NCBI GenBank assembly: GCA_016789265.1 | Contig: JAEUQK010000017.1 | Location: forward strand, 1 to 64,000 | DNA length: 64,000 nucleotides | Reading direction: 5' to 3' | DNA from: Blastocatellia bacterium | Lineage (GTDB): Bacteria > Acidobacteriota > Blastocatellia > Pyrinomonadales > Pyrinomonadaceae | Part shown: one piece after another, positions 1-8,283 of the stretch | How positions within the stretch are numbered: position 1 is the stretch's first letter | How the letters are laid out: each line of letters begins with the position of its first letter | The notes under the pieces: generated by a model | Database searches by the model: none | What the model saw: the letters and a program-made list of their open reading frames with translations, nothing else | What the model was told of the DNA's origin: nothing | Made by a program: the position numbers and the translations under genes

Positions 1-121
1 AATATAAGTTGAGTGAAATGAAATTCGGAATTCGTTTGCCGTCCAAGTAAGGACAACCAACGGATTCCGATAATGATACTACATCGATCGACCTTTCGAT
101 CTTAAAGTAATGGCCGCTCCA

Positions 122-754
122 TCAAGAGGCTGCCCGGGAAGATGCATCACGGATCATCAGATCGAAAGTTCCCGGCCCTACTTTTTTAAAGCGACGATTC
201 CTATTTAGCGAAACCGCGACCGAAATGGTCGGATTATTCCCTTTGAATTCCATTCCACCCGCGACGAGCAGGTTATAGAGTTCGTTAACATGCATCGGCT
301 GGCCCGCTTCGCGAAGCAGCAGCGTGCAGGCCTGAGTGATGGTACGGTCGGCAAACCGATGGCTTACGGCTTCGATATTATTCCCGCGACTCGGCACCCC
401 ACGTCTCTGACTGAAGATCGAGACGTTGGTCGAATCGAGACGTTTTGCAGGTTCTCGAAAGGATGTGTTATTGGTTTCGGTCCGACCGGGGAACAACGGC
501 GTTCGTTCAATCTCGGATTCGCGAGTCACAAAGGAAAGGTCTTCGGCCGGCCGGCTGACGGTCCGCATCGTAACCAGCAGACTATCGATCATTGTCTCGG
601 TCTGCGACGCGCTGTTCTCAAGAGCCTGAATTTCGCCCCGAAGTCGCTGGGCTTCGTGCTCAACCTCACGCAAGCGAGTCATCAGACGCATCTGAACATT
701 GCGCGTTTCCTGAAGGCCCTTTTCAAGCGTTGCTATAAGTTCGGCGTCTAACAT
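122..754 (-). CDS. Coiled-coil protein with C-terminal HARE-HTH domain
   Basis: 210 aa. Residues about 4-65 form a charged heptad-rich coiled coil (LEKGLQETRN onwards). The middle is polar and low in complexity. Residues about 137-205 (ITQACTLLLREAGQPMHVNE to GPGTFDL) match the HARE-HTH (HB1/ASXL) winged-helix pattern: an 'A..vL...g.pmh..el' helix, then a VAVSLNRN-type recognition helix and a 'f.kvg.gtf.L' wing. Members of that family are thought to bind DNA or link chromatin and restriction proteins; the role here is unknown. It is the last gene of the metG-to-ispB run, 64 bp after the prenyl synthase. Cytoplasmic; no signal peptide. The domain call is firm, the function is not. Confidence 0.75.
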   Translation of the reverse strand: MLDAELIATLEKGLQETRNVQMRLMTRLREVEHEAQRLRGEIQALENSASQTETMIDSLLVTMRTVSRPAEDLSFVTRESEIERTPLFPGRTETNNTSFREPAKRLDSTNVSIFSQRRGVPSRGNNIEAVSHRFADRTITQACTLLLREAGQPMHVNELYNLLVAGGMEFKGNNPTISVAVSLNRNRRFKKVGPGTFDLMIRDASSRAAS

Positions 755-818
755 GTTGAGCAGTAAGCGGTTATGGAGGTCAAGCGACTAGAAAGTGTTT
801 AACGGTACAAATGTCGAT

Positions 819-1838
819 CTAATTATTTCGAGCGATGACGAAGTTTGGGATCTCGTCCAATGCTTCACGATACTCGGTTTGGGGCAAAATTTCAAGATTT
901 TTTCTTGCCTTTATCGCGTAACCCGTTGCTATCTCTTGTACTTGTGTAAGCGTAGCGTGTCTTTGCATTCCGTCGGCGATCTCGTTTTTGATCGAACCAG
1001 AATACTCGCCGCTCAACATAATTTCCTCAATGAGGGATTTGAATGAAGGTTCGATCTGGATCAATTTTATTAGCGGCAGTGTCAATTTCCCCTCGAGAAT
1101 GTCAGCTCCCGCCGCCTTTCCAAGAGCCTTATCATCAGAAGTGAAATCGAGCAGGTCATCAGCTAACTGAAAGGCAATACCCAAATTCATTCCATATTCC
1201 CTCATAGCCTGCTGCCTTTCCGGCGGAGCGTCGCCGAGGATGGCTCCTATCTCGCAACAGCCGGCGAAAAGGTATGCGGTCTTTCGCCGAAGAATGTCGT
1301 AATACTCTTCTTCCGAAAGATCGACCTTGCCTAAAGTGGTCAATTGGATGAGTTCGCCCTCGGTCATCTTTCGGGTGAGCCTGGTAAGGATATCGAGAAT
1401 CTCGAGTGACCGTTCTTTTAACGATGTCTCGAACGCAGACATATAAAGCCAATCGCCCATCAAAACAGCTGCGTGATTGCCAAATCTAGCATTTATCGTT
1501 GCACGGCTGCGGCGGAGGTCGGCGTTGTCAATGATGTCGTCATGGACCAGGGTTGCCGTATGGAGCATTTCCATAACCGTCGCTGATCGGATGACTTTAT
1601 CGGCATCGCCACGGCCGCCGATCGCATAGTTGGCAAGAATAAGCAATGCCGGACGAACTCGTTTGCCGCCGGACGAACGCAGGTAATCGCCAAGGTAATC
1701 GATGACCTGAATGTTCGATTTAGCCTGCCGCTCGAACTCCGCCTCGACCAACGACATCTCGTCGCGGATGAGTCCAAAGATCTTCCGAGCCGCGAGGTTC
1801 GGGATCAACTCTTTCTTTTGAGTCGCAAAAGTCTGCAT
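819..1838 (-). CDS. ispB: Polyprenyl diphosphate synthase (trans-isoprenyl chain elongation)
   Basis: 339 aa, the usual length for octaprenyl/heptaprenyl diphosphate synthases. It condenses isopentenyl diphosphate onto allylic diphosphates to make the quinone side chain. Visible motifs are GGKRVRP (57-63, diphosphate binding), the first aspartate-rich motif DDIID followed by NADLRR (100-110), and the second, DDLLD (227-231). No bulky residue pattern was used to fix chain length, so octaprenyl versus heptaprenyl is open and the symbol is by analogy. It lies 5 bp after yajQ in the same run. The ubiE methyltransferase for quinone heads is elsewhere in the window (59.8 kb). Confidence 0.88.
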   Translation of the reverse strand: MQTFATQKKELIPNLAARKIFGLIRDEMSLVEAEFERQAKSNIQVIDYLGDYLRSSGGKRVRPALLILANYAIGGRGDADKVIRSATVMEMLHTATLVHDDIIDNADLRRSRATINARFGNHAAVLMGDWLYMSAFETSLKERSLEILDILTRLTRKMTEGELIQLTTLGKVDLSEEEYYDILRRKTAYLFAGCCEIGAILGDAPPERQQAMREYGMNLGIAFQLADDLLDFTSDDKALGKAAGADILEGKLTLPLIKLIQIEPSFKSLIEEIMLSGEYSGSIKNEIADGMQRHATLTQVQEIATGYAIKARKNLEILPQTEYREALDEIPNFVIARNN

Positions 1839-1843
1839 TTAGT

Positions 1844-2341
1844 CTAGTTGCTGCGGTAGTTATCAAACTGCATATCGATGCCAAAGTCTTTGCCCTTAAG
1901 GGCGGCGATGACTTCCTGCAAAGTGTCGCGATCTTTGCCCGAAACTCGAACCGTTTCGCCCTGGATCGACGCCTGAACCTTAAATTTGCTGTCCTTAATG
2001 AACTTAACTACCTCTTTCGCTTTGTCGGTCGGAATTCCCTGCTGGACCTTGACAAGCTGGCGGACGGTGCCGCCGGCCGCCGGTTCGATCTTTTGGTAAT
2101 CAAGAGCTTTTAACGAAATGCCGCGTTTTACGAGCTTGCTCTGCAATATGTCGTTCATATTGCGAAGCTTTGTATCGTCTTCGGCCGAAAGCAACAGGTC
2201 TTTCTGCTGAAGCTCGACGGTTGCCTTGCTTCCCTTGAAATCGAAACGCTGCGAGATCTCCTTTGTGGTTTGGTTGAGGGCGTTCGTAACCTCGGCATAA
2301 TCGGTCTTGGATACGATGTCGAATGAATTCTCTTTTGCCAT
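1844..2341 (-). CDS. yajQ: YajQ-family nucleotide-binding protein
   Basis: 165 aa from the ATG at 2341 (MAKENSFDIVSK). An in-frame extension to 2377 exists, but the family begins with exactly this 'SFDIVSK.d..Ev.NA..q' pattern, so the inner start is preferred. The body carries the duplicated ferredoxin-like fold: RFDFKGSKATVEL, the central KRGISLKALDYQKIEPA segment and the ending DFGIDMQFDNYR. YajQ proteins bind nucleotides or RNA, and some members bind cyclic di-GMP and act as effectors; which applies here cannot be read from the sequence. It sits between tatD (55 bp upstream) and the prenyl synthase (5 bp downstream). Confidence 0.9.
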   Translation of the reverse strand: MAKENSFDIVSKTDYAEVTNALNQTTKEISQRFDFKGSKATVELQQKDLLLSAEDDTKLRNMNDILQSKLVKRGISLKALDYQKIEPAAGGTVRQLVKVQQGIPTDKAKEVVKFIKDSKFKVQASIQGETVRVSGKDRDTLQEVIAALKGKDFGIDMQFDNYRSN

Positions 2342-2396
2342 AAACGTATATTTTGCCACAGTGAGCACCGAGAGCACAGAGGCAATGGAAACTGTC

Positions 2397-3221
2397 TCAA
2401 TTCTTCAGATCGCCCTTCGATATATCTAATTTGAAGAAATCGAGGAAATTCCTGGTGGTTTGCTCTGCCAATTCCTCAAGTGTAATTCCATAGAATTCGG
2501 CAAGGAATCTGGCGGTATGCTCCACATATGCAGGTTCGTTGCGCTTGCCGCGATGTGGGATCGGTGTAAGAAACGGACAGTCGGTTTCAATAAGGAGTTT
2601 GTCGATAGGGACGACGCGGGCAGCATCACGAAGATTTTCAGCCTTTTTGAAAGTCACGTTTCCGGCAAATGAGATCAGGAATCCAAGCGGCATCAGGGCC
2701 TTTGCCATTTCCGGAGTTCCGCCAAAACAGTGCATGATCCCCGGAACGCCGACGCCCTCGTCCGCATTTGTCGGCCTACATTCCTCTCTAAGGATATCAA
2801 CCGTGTCATCATCAGCATCGCGGCTGTGAATTATTATCGGAAGGTGTAGCTCTTTCGCGACACGGATCTGTCGAAGGAATACCTCTCTCTGGACATCTCG
2901 CGGGCTGTGATCGTAGTAATAATCAAGCCCGATCTCGCCCCACGCGATGACCTTGTCGGACCTCGCGAGTTCGATCAGGTGCTCTTCGGCCTTGTCGTCG
3001 TAGAGCTTCGCGTCGTGAGGGTGCACGCCCACGCTGGCAAAAACGTTGTTGTATTTCTCCGCAACTGCAACCGCCTTCCGAAAATCATCCGAATGCGGAT
3101 CGCCCGTGCCCACATTCAGCATCGCGATCACGCCCGCATCCCTCGCCCGCTGAACGACCTCATCGCGATCATCATCAAACGCCTCGCCGTCGATATGGCA
3201 GTGAGAATCGATCAGTGTCAT
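2397..3221 (-). CDS. tatD: TatD-family metal-dependent deoxyribonuclease
   Basis: 274 aa, typical for the TatD/YcfH/YabD amidohydrolase-fold family. Metal ligands are visible in order: IDSHCHID (residues 4-11, HxH), GEIGLDYY (Glu), IIHSRDADDD (His), MHCFGG (His) and IETDCPFLTPIPHRGKRNEP (catalytic Asp). The family removes 3' nucleotides from DNA and is linked to repair and quality control. The start overlaps the end of the upstream lipoprotein gene by 4 bp, so translation is probably coupled. A tatD next to metG is a common bacterial arrangement. Confidence 0.93.
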   Translation of the reverse strand: MTLIDSHCHIDGEAFDDDRDEVVQRARDAGVIAMLNVGTGDPHSDDFRKAVAVAEKYNNVFASVGVHPHDAKLYDDKAEEHLIELARSDKVIAWGEIGLDYYYDHSPRDVQREVFLRQIRVAKELHLPIIIHSRDADDDTVDILREECRPTNADEGVGVPGIMHCFGGTPEMAKALMPLGFLISFAGNVTFKKAENLRDAARVVPIDKLLIETDCPFLTPIPHRGKRNEPAYVEHTARFLAEFYGITLEELAEQTTRNFLDFFKLDISKGDLKN

Positions 3222-3748
3222 TTCGGAAAGAAGCTAATCGAATCGATCACTCTTGCAAACAGTCTTTCGTCTTCAGAACTTGGAGGTGAGGAAACCGGGC
3301 CTATAGTGATGTGCAGAATTCCTTTCTTTGTCGAAGTGAGGGCGGTGATCAGGTAGCGTCCTCCACCAGGGTTCATGACGTATCGTTTTGCTGGATTGGC
3401 GTCGATACTCAAGTCAGACCTCGACTTAATGAAATCTTTGAAAGCGAACTCGATATGACCTTGGGAATACTCAAAGAACTTCTCGACACTCTCGCCACTC
3501 ACTGGGTTATGGTCACCAAAACCGACCGTAAATCGAGTTCCCGCGTGCTCGCATGAAAAGTCATAGCCATATCGTTTTCCAACTGAATAGTTGTACTCCG
3601 TTACCTTTCGATTTGGACTACAAGGCAAAAGTAACTTGAAACCAGCGTCCTCCGCGACGAACTCTTTCCAACCATCGTTCGCCTGCTGAGTCACGCAACT
3701 CGAACCGAGAACTGTGATCGAAAGTAGCACTAAGAATTTCATCTTCAT
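3218..3748 (-). CDS. Putative lipoprotein of unknown function
   Basis: 176 aa. A short hydrophobic leader ends in the lipobox LGSSC, with Cys18 as the predicted lipidation site, so it should be a membrane-anchored envelope protein. The mature part is soluble and includes 'GWKEFVAEDAGFKLLLPCSP', typical of small secreted proteins that begin with a GF.l..P segment; I do not recognise a named family. It overlaps metG upstream and tatD downstream by 4 bp each, which ties its translation to housekeeping genes although nothing suggests a shared pathway. Confidence 0.75.
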   Translation of the reverse strand: MKMKFLVLLSITVLGSSCVTQQANDGWKEFVAEDAGFKLLLPCSPNRKVTEYNYSVGKRYGYDFSCEHAGTRFTVGFGDHNPVSGESVEKFFEYSQGHIEFAFKDFIKSRSDLSIDANPAKRYVMNPGGGRYLITALTSTKKGILHITIGPVSSPPSSEDERLFARVIDSISFFPK

Positions 3749-5871
3749 TTTAACCTCGCACCGATCTCGACGTCGTCAAGAAAACTGGCAAGCGCCGGAT
3801 TGGGGCCGGAGTCGTCTTCGAGTGACGCGGCGCAGATCATGCCCTGGGATTCGAGGCCGCGCATTTTGCGGGGTTTGAGGTTGGCGACTACGACTACCTT
3901 TCGGCCGATAAGTTTCTCGGGCTCGTAGTATTCGGCGAGGCCGGCGAGTATTTGACGCGGCTGTTCTTCGCCGAGATCGACCTCGAAGCGAAGGAGTTTG
4001 TCGGCTTTCGGAACACGCTCGGCAACTTTTATTTCGCCAACGCGAAGTTCGACCTTCAGGAAATCGTCGATGGAAATATAGTGGTCGGTAGTCAGTGGTC
4101 GGTGGTCGGTTTCCACCGCAGCGTTGGTGCTAGAGACTACTTCTTTGTTTTTCTCGACTTCGGTCGCCTGACCACTGACCACCGGCAACTGTCCACTCTC
4201 CTTGATCTCATTCATAACTTTTGTTTTATCGATCCTGGGAAATACTCCTACCGTCTCGCCGATCGCGGTTCCGGGGGCAAGTCCGCCCCATTTTAGATTT
4301 GCAGGGTCGACCTTTGACACATCGTCCGAAAGGCCTAACTGGCGATAAATACTTTTGGCAGATTCAGGCATTACCGGATGCAGCATCACCGCGAGCCAGC
4401 GAAGCGTTTCGACCGCACGGTAAAGGACCGCGTTCAGCGTTTCGGCTTGTTTGTCGTCCTTGACCAGTTCCCAAGGCTTTGCGTCGGAGATCATCTTGTC
4501 GATCCTTGCGATGACGGTCCAAAGTACTTCAAGCGCCTGGCTAAATTCGAAATTATCGAACCGGCGGATGAATTCGTCGCGTGCGCGTTCGAGAACCGAA
4601 ACGATCTCGCCGCCATCCGGATCGAGGCCGGCCCTACGAGCATGAATGTAGTTCTCTTCTGCGATCTTCCCGCTCGGGACGATCCCGTCGCGATATTTCG
4701 AGATCATCGAGAAAGTACGACTGCCGAGATTGCCAAGGCCGCTTGCGAGATCGGAATTTGCACGGTCGATCAGGCTTTCGTAACCGAATTTGCCATCCTG
4801 TCCAAACACCATTTCACGAAGCACAAAATACCGGACAGCATCGACCTGAAAGTGCTTGTAAAGTACATCGACCTCGATCACGTTGCCGAGCGTCTTGCCC
4901 ATCTTTCGGCCGTCGGCATCAAGCCACATTCCGTGAGCATAAACTCCGGCGGGCAAGGGCAGACCGGCCGCATGAAGGAACGAAAACCAATAGACAGTAT
5001 GAAATCGAAGTATGTCTTTGCCGACAAGATGCACCGCGGGCCAATACTTTTCGAGGATCGACTCTTCCGAGTGAGTACCCATCCCGGGCCGGGGGTTGCC
5101 CCCGTAACCGAGGGCAGTTACATAGTTTGAAAGAGCGTCCAGCCAGACGTACATAACGTGACCGTCATCATCCGGAACGGGGATTCCCCACGATACCGAG
5201 GTTTTCTGCCGGCTGATCGACAGGTCCTGCAGGCCGCGCCGGACAAATGAAAGGACCTCGTTACGACGGGCTTCGGGACGCACAAGCTGCGGGTTGGATT
5301 CGATCGTCTCGATCAGAAAATCGTCGTAGTCGGAGAGCCTGAAGAAGTAACTTTCCTCTGCCACCTTGTCCAGAGTTCTCTCGTGAATCAGACAGAAGGG
5401 TACGTCGAAGCCTTCAGGAATATAATATTCGTCTTCGGTTTTGTACTCGGCGCACGGAGCACAGAACCAGCCTTCGTAATAGCCCTTATAGATGGTGTCG
5501 TTCCCTTTCGGTGTCTTGTTTTTCGCTATCTCGCGCCAAAGGTGCTGAACGCCCTCGTAATGAAACGGCTCGGTCGTACGCATGAAGATGTCGTAACCGC
5601 CGTGCTCGGGATCCAGGCCAAATTCGGCAAACATCCTCTTCAGTTCCGCTGAAATAAAGTCGACTTGTTCCTGTGGTGTTCGACCATTCTTTTCCGCCGC
5701 ACGCTGGATATTAATGCCGTGTTCATCGGTCCCTGTCAGAAAATAGACGTCGAAACCGCGCTGCTTCTTGTAGCGGTGTATCACATCGGCAACTATCGTC
5801 GTGTACAGATGGCCCAGATGGGGAAGGCTGTTCGCATAATAGATCGGCGTTGTGATGTAAAAAGTGTTCAT
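3745..5871 (-). CDS. metG: Methionyl-tRNA synthetase with C-terminal tRNA-binding domain
   Basis: 708 aa. Charges tRNA-Met in the cytoplasm. N-terminal class I catalytic core: the HIGH motif is PHLGHLYTT (from residue 17) and the KMSKS motif appears as GRKMGKTLGN, a KMGKT variant. A zinc-knuckle region holds FCAPC and a later FCLIH. An anticodon-binding helical domain runs to about residue 540. The last ~110 residues (FLKVELRVGEIKVAERVPKA to the end) are the Trbp111-like EMAP/OB tRNA-binding domain. The linker between them, residues about 559-597, is encoded by an imperfect inverted repeat (see 4081-4196) rich in VVSGQ and PLTTDH words. First gene of the run that continues into the lipoprotein, tatD, yajQ and ispB. 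Confidence 0.97.
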   Translation of the reverse strand: MNTFYITTPIYYANSLPHLGHLYTTIVADVIHRYKKQRGFDVYFLTGTDEHGINIQRAAEKNGRTPQEQVDFISAELKRMFAEFGLDPEHGGYDIFMRTTEPFHYEGVQHLWREIAKNKTPKGNDTIYKGYYEGWFCAPCAEYKTEDEYYIPEGFDVPFCLIHERTLDKVAEESYFFRLSDYDDFLIETIESNPQLVRPEARRNEVLSFVRRGLQDLSISRQKTSVSWGIPVPDDDGHVMYVWLDALSNYVTALGYGGNPRPGMGTHSEESILEKYWPAVHLVGKDILRFHTVYWFSFLHAAGLPLPAGVYAHGMWLDADGRKMGKTLGNVIEVDVLYKHFQVDAVRYFVLREMVFGQDGKFGYESLIDRANSDLASGLGNLGSRTFSMISKYRDGIVPSGKIAEENYIHARRAGLDPDGGEIVSVLERARDEFIRRFDNFEFSQALEVLWTVIARIDKMISDAKPWELVKDDKQAETLNAVLYRAVETLRWLAVMLHPVMPESAKSIYRQLGLSDDVSKVDPANLKWGGLAPGTAIGETVGVFPRIDKTKVMNEIKESGQLPVVSGQATEVEKNKEVVSSTNAAVETDHRPLTTDHYISIDDFLKVELRVGEIKVAERVPKADKLLRFEVDLGEEQPRQILAGLAEYYEPEKLIGRKVVVVANLKPRKMRGLESQGMICAASLEDDSGPNPALASFLDDVEIGARLK
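4081..4196. repeat. Imperfect inverted repeat inserted in frame in the metG linker
   Basis: The arm at 4081-4110 is built from GTGGTCGGTAGTCAGTGGTC-like units. The arm at 4167-4196 is its approximate reverse complement: 22 of 30 positions match when I align them by hand. About 56 bp lie between them. Each arm is itself a short tandem of TGGTC(A/G)G words. The element stays in frame within metG and encodes low-complexity peptide (LPVVSGQ ... DHRPLTTDH) between the anticodon and tRNA-binding domains. Confidence 0.75.
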
Positions 5872-5874
5872 CCT

Positions 5875-5924
5875 AAAAAAGATAAAGTGTAGCGTGTAAG
5901 CTGGATTTTATCCACACGCTACAC
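5875..5924 (-). terminator. Rho-independent terminator of the M28 peptidase gene
   Basis: Perfect 11-bp inverted repeat, GTGTAGCGTGT (5887-5897) and ACACGCTACAC (5914-5924), with a 16-nt loop. On the minus strand it is followed by a T-rich run (complement of 5875-5886). It lies between the end of the M28 peptidase gene (5947) and the metG start (5871), so it should separate the two units. Confidence 0.8.
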
Positions 5925-5946
5925 CGGAGGGTTGTGATGAAATATG

Positions 5947-7599
5947 CTATTTCATCCTTTGTTTATCGGCAGCCGAGAACTCGTCAGAGTCTTTGTAGCG
6001 AGGCAACAATGGTAGATTCCCGAGTTTGAAACCGATCGCCATTCCGATCTCAGCGTTTTGGATCATCGCATCGGTATTCCACCAAGGTTTGTATTCGTCA
6101 GATGCTTGATGATAGTACTTCGCGGTGTATTCGCGAAAGAAACCGAGCGCCTCACCGGTCAATGGTGTAACAAAATCATCGCCGTGGCGAAGCGAGATCG
6201 CAGGTACACCGACCTTTGCAAAAGGAAAGTGATCCGAACGGAAGAAAAATCCCTGTTCGGGCCTCATATCACCATCGAGCGTCAAATTTCGCTCCTTCGC
6301 GACCTCGCTTACGACCATCTCTACTGTCGATCGCTCTGCTCCCAACGCTGAAAAATCTTTCACCGTGCCAAAGAAATTAACTCCGTCGATGTTTACATTG
6401 CCCGCGATCTTGTTTAATGGAACCAGTGGATGGGCGGCAAAATATTCGGCTCCAAGCAGGCCTTGCTCTTCAGCCGTTGTGAACAAGAAATATGACGAAC
6501 GCTTTGGCCTTTGTTTCTTCGGAATTTTGGCGATCGCGTCGGCGATACCTAATGTCGCGGAAACACCCGACGCGTTGTCGTAAGCGCCGTTGTAGATCTT
6601 ATCTCCGCGTGCGTCCGGCTCGCCGATGCCTAGATGGTCCCAATGAGCAGTGTAAACCACGTACTCGTTCTTTAGCTTCGCATCACTCCCTTCTACGACA
6701 CCGACGAGGTTTGGCGATTCAAACGACTTAAACTCGCTTCGGAGATCTAATTTGACCCTGAGCCCGGTTTTAACCGGCTTAAATCCTCTTGATGCAGCTC
6801 TTTCTCTAAGATGCTCAATGTTTAGCCCCGCCATTTTGAGCATTCGGCTGGCTGCGTCATCGGTCATCCAGGATTTGACTTTGAGAAACGGGGTTCTCTC
6901 ATTTGGGGTCCGCGCGATCTCATATCGCCAATTCCCGTTTGAAGTGCGGACGACGTTCCAACCATAGCCGGCCGACTCGTTGGTGTGGATCAGGATAACG
7001 CCCGCGGCTCCCCGACGGGCCGCTTCTTCATATTTGTAAGTCCATCGTCCGTAATAAGTAAGTGCCTTTCCGCCGAACAGATTCGGCTCTGCAACGGTGG
7101 CCGGAGGGTCATTGACCAATATCAAGAGTACCTTGCCCTTATAATCGTCGGCCGAACCGCTGTAATCGTTCCAATTGTATAAAGGAGCATCGATGCCATA
7201 ACCAACAAAAACCAACTCGGAATCTACAGAGACGTCCGCAGCTTGAGCACTTGTCGTCGCGACAAACTCGTCCCCGAACTTGTAATTTGCGGTACCGCCC
7301 GCGTTTGTGACCTCGAGCTTTGTATTGGGGTCGGCCTTTACGCCGACCATCTTTACATTTTGAAAGAAGCTCTTTCCGTTGCCCGGTTTCACCCCTGAAG
7401 CCTTCAGTTCATCGGCAATATACTGAGCCGCTCGTTTTCCGCCTTCGGTTCCGGGACCCCGGCCCTCGAAATCGTCGCCAGAAAGCCGGATAACACGTTC
7501 GCGGATCTTCTGAGCGTCAAAGTTCTTAGTAAAGTCCTGAGCAAATAAAATGTGGGACGCAAACGCAATTACCAGTAGAATGCTGAGTGATTTCTTCAT
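5947..7599 (-). CDS. Secreted M28-family zinc aminopeptidase with PA domain
   Basis: 550 aa. Signal peptide at residues 1-20 (KKSLSILLVIAFASHILFA, then QD), so periplasmic or exported. A protease-associated (PA) insert covers roughly residues 105-260 (ELVFVGYGID ... GAAGVILIHTN). The M28 di-zinc site follows: YTAHWDHLG (His, then Asp), YNGAYDNASGV (bridging Asp), FTTAEEQGLLGAEYF (catalytic Glu pair), NVNIDG (Asp) and the late His in ISLRHGDDF. These enzymes trim N-terminal residues from peptides. It is 50 bp downstream of folE and closed by the terminator at 5875-5924. Substrate preference cannot be inferred. Confidence 0.92.
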   Translation of the reverse strand: MKKSLSILLVIAFASHILFAQDFTKNFDAQKIRERVIRLSGDDFEGRGPGTEGGKRAAQYIADELKASGVKPGNGKSFFQNVKMVGVKADPNTKLEVTNAGGTANYKFGDEFVATTSAQAADVSVDSELVFVGYGIDAPLYNWNDYSGSADDYKGKVLLILVNDPPATVAEPNLFGGKALTYYGRWTYKYEEAARRGAAGVILIHTNESAGYGWNVVRTSNGNWRYEIARTPNERTPFLKVKSWMTDDAASRMLKMAGLNIEHLRERAASRGFKPVKTGLRVKLDLRSEFKSFESPNLVGVVEGSDAKLKNEYVVYTAHWDHLGIGEPDARGDKIYNGAYDNASGVSATLGIADAIAKIPKKQRPKRSSYFLFTTAEEQGLLGAEYFAAHPLVPLNKIAGNVNIDGVNFFGTVKDFSALGAERSTVEMVVSEVAKERNLTLDGDMRPEQGFFFRSDHFPFAKVGVPAISLRHGDDFVTPLTGEALGFFREYTAKYYHQASDEYKPWWNTDAMIQNAEIGMAIGFKLGNLPLLPRYKDSDEFSAADKQRMK

Positions 7600-7649
7600 T
7601 ACTTAATGTTTCTTGAAAGGTGTCTGCTGACGACACTTAAGGAATTTCG

Positions 7650-8228
7650 TTAACCCTTAATGAGTGACATCGCCTCTGCGCGTGTTCGTGGATCCTTGCG
7701 GAATCCGCCTAGAACTGCTGACGTTATTGTGACTGCCCCTGGCTTTTTGACGCCTCTCAGTGTCATGCAGGTATGTTCCGCTTCGATCACCACCATCACA
7801 CCGAGCGGCTCGAGATTATCGAACAGCGTGTTGGCGATCTCCTGCGTGAGGCGTTCCTGGACCTGCAGCCGGCGGGAAAAGATCTCGGCTATTCTGGCGA
7901 GTTTTGATAAACCGACGATCCGGCCTTCTTTTGGGATGTAGGCAATATGACATTTGCCCACGAACGGCGCCAGGTGGTGTTCGCAAACCGAGGCGATCGA
8001 GATGTCCTTTACCAGTACCATCTCGTCATGTGAGTCGCCGGGCAGTGGAACGATATGCTCCTTCGGGCTTTGCCACATCCCTTCGGTCAATTCGACGTAG
8101 AAATCAGCCACACGTTCCGGTGTTTTTTGGAGTCCTTCGCGGTCCGGGTCTTCACCCATTCCTTCCAGGATCATACGAACGCCGGCGGCTATTTTCGCCC
8201 GATCTACTTTTGCCTTTTTTCTTGCCAA
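7650..8228 (-). CDS. folE: GTP cyclohydrolase I (type IA)
   Basis: 192 aa. Converts GTP to 7,8-dihydroneopterin triphosphate, the first step of folate/tetrahydrobiopterin synthesis. Zinc ligands are visible in SVCEHHLAPF (Cys and His) and HTCMTLRG (second Cys). ITQEIANTLFD and GAVTITSAVLGGFRKDP are the family C-terminal signatures. The start is TTG at 8226-8228, with a GGATGGA purine stretch just upstream. An overlapping upstream ATG is in another frame, so TTG is the best start. It is 55 bp after larC and 50 bp before the M28 peptidase, so a short operon is possible. Confidence 0.95.
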   Translation of the reverse strand: MARKKAKVDRAKIAAGVRMILEGMGEDPDREGLQKTPERVADFYVELTEGMWQSPKEHIVPLPGDSHDEMVLVKDISIASVCEHHLAPFVGKCHIAYIPKEGRIVGLSKLARIAEIFSRRLQVQERLTQEIANTLFDNLEPLGVMVVIEAEHTCMTLRGVKKPGAVTITSAVLGGFRKDPRTRAEAMSLIKG

Positions 8229-8283
8229 GCTTCCATCCGCCTTAATAAATACTTGAATGTTGCTCTGATTCTAGCGTTTTAAC

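Noticed and set aside
1-121. Possible gene or RNA at the left edge
   Set aside because: The 121 bp before the HARE-HTH gene end show no open frame, clear hairpin or tRNA-like fold.
4378-5130. 250-codon open frame on the plus strand inside metG
   Set aside because: It lies entirely antisense to the conserved catalytic core of metG, has no ribosome-binding site and its translation shows no family features.
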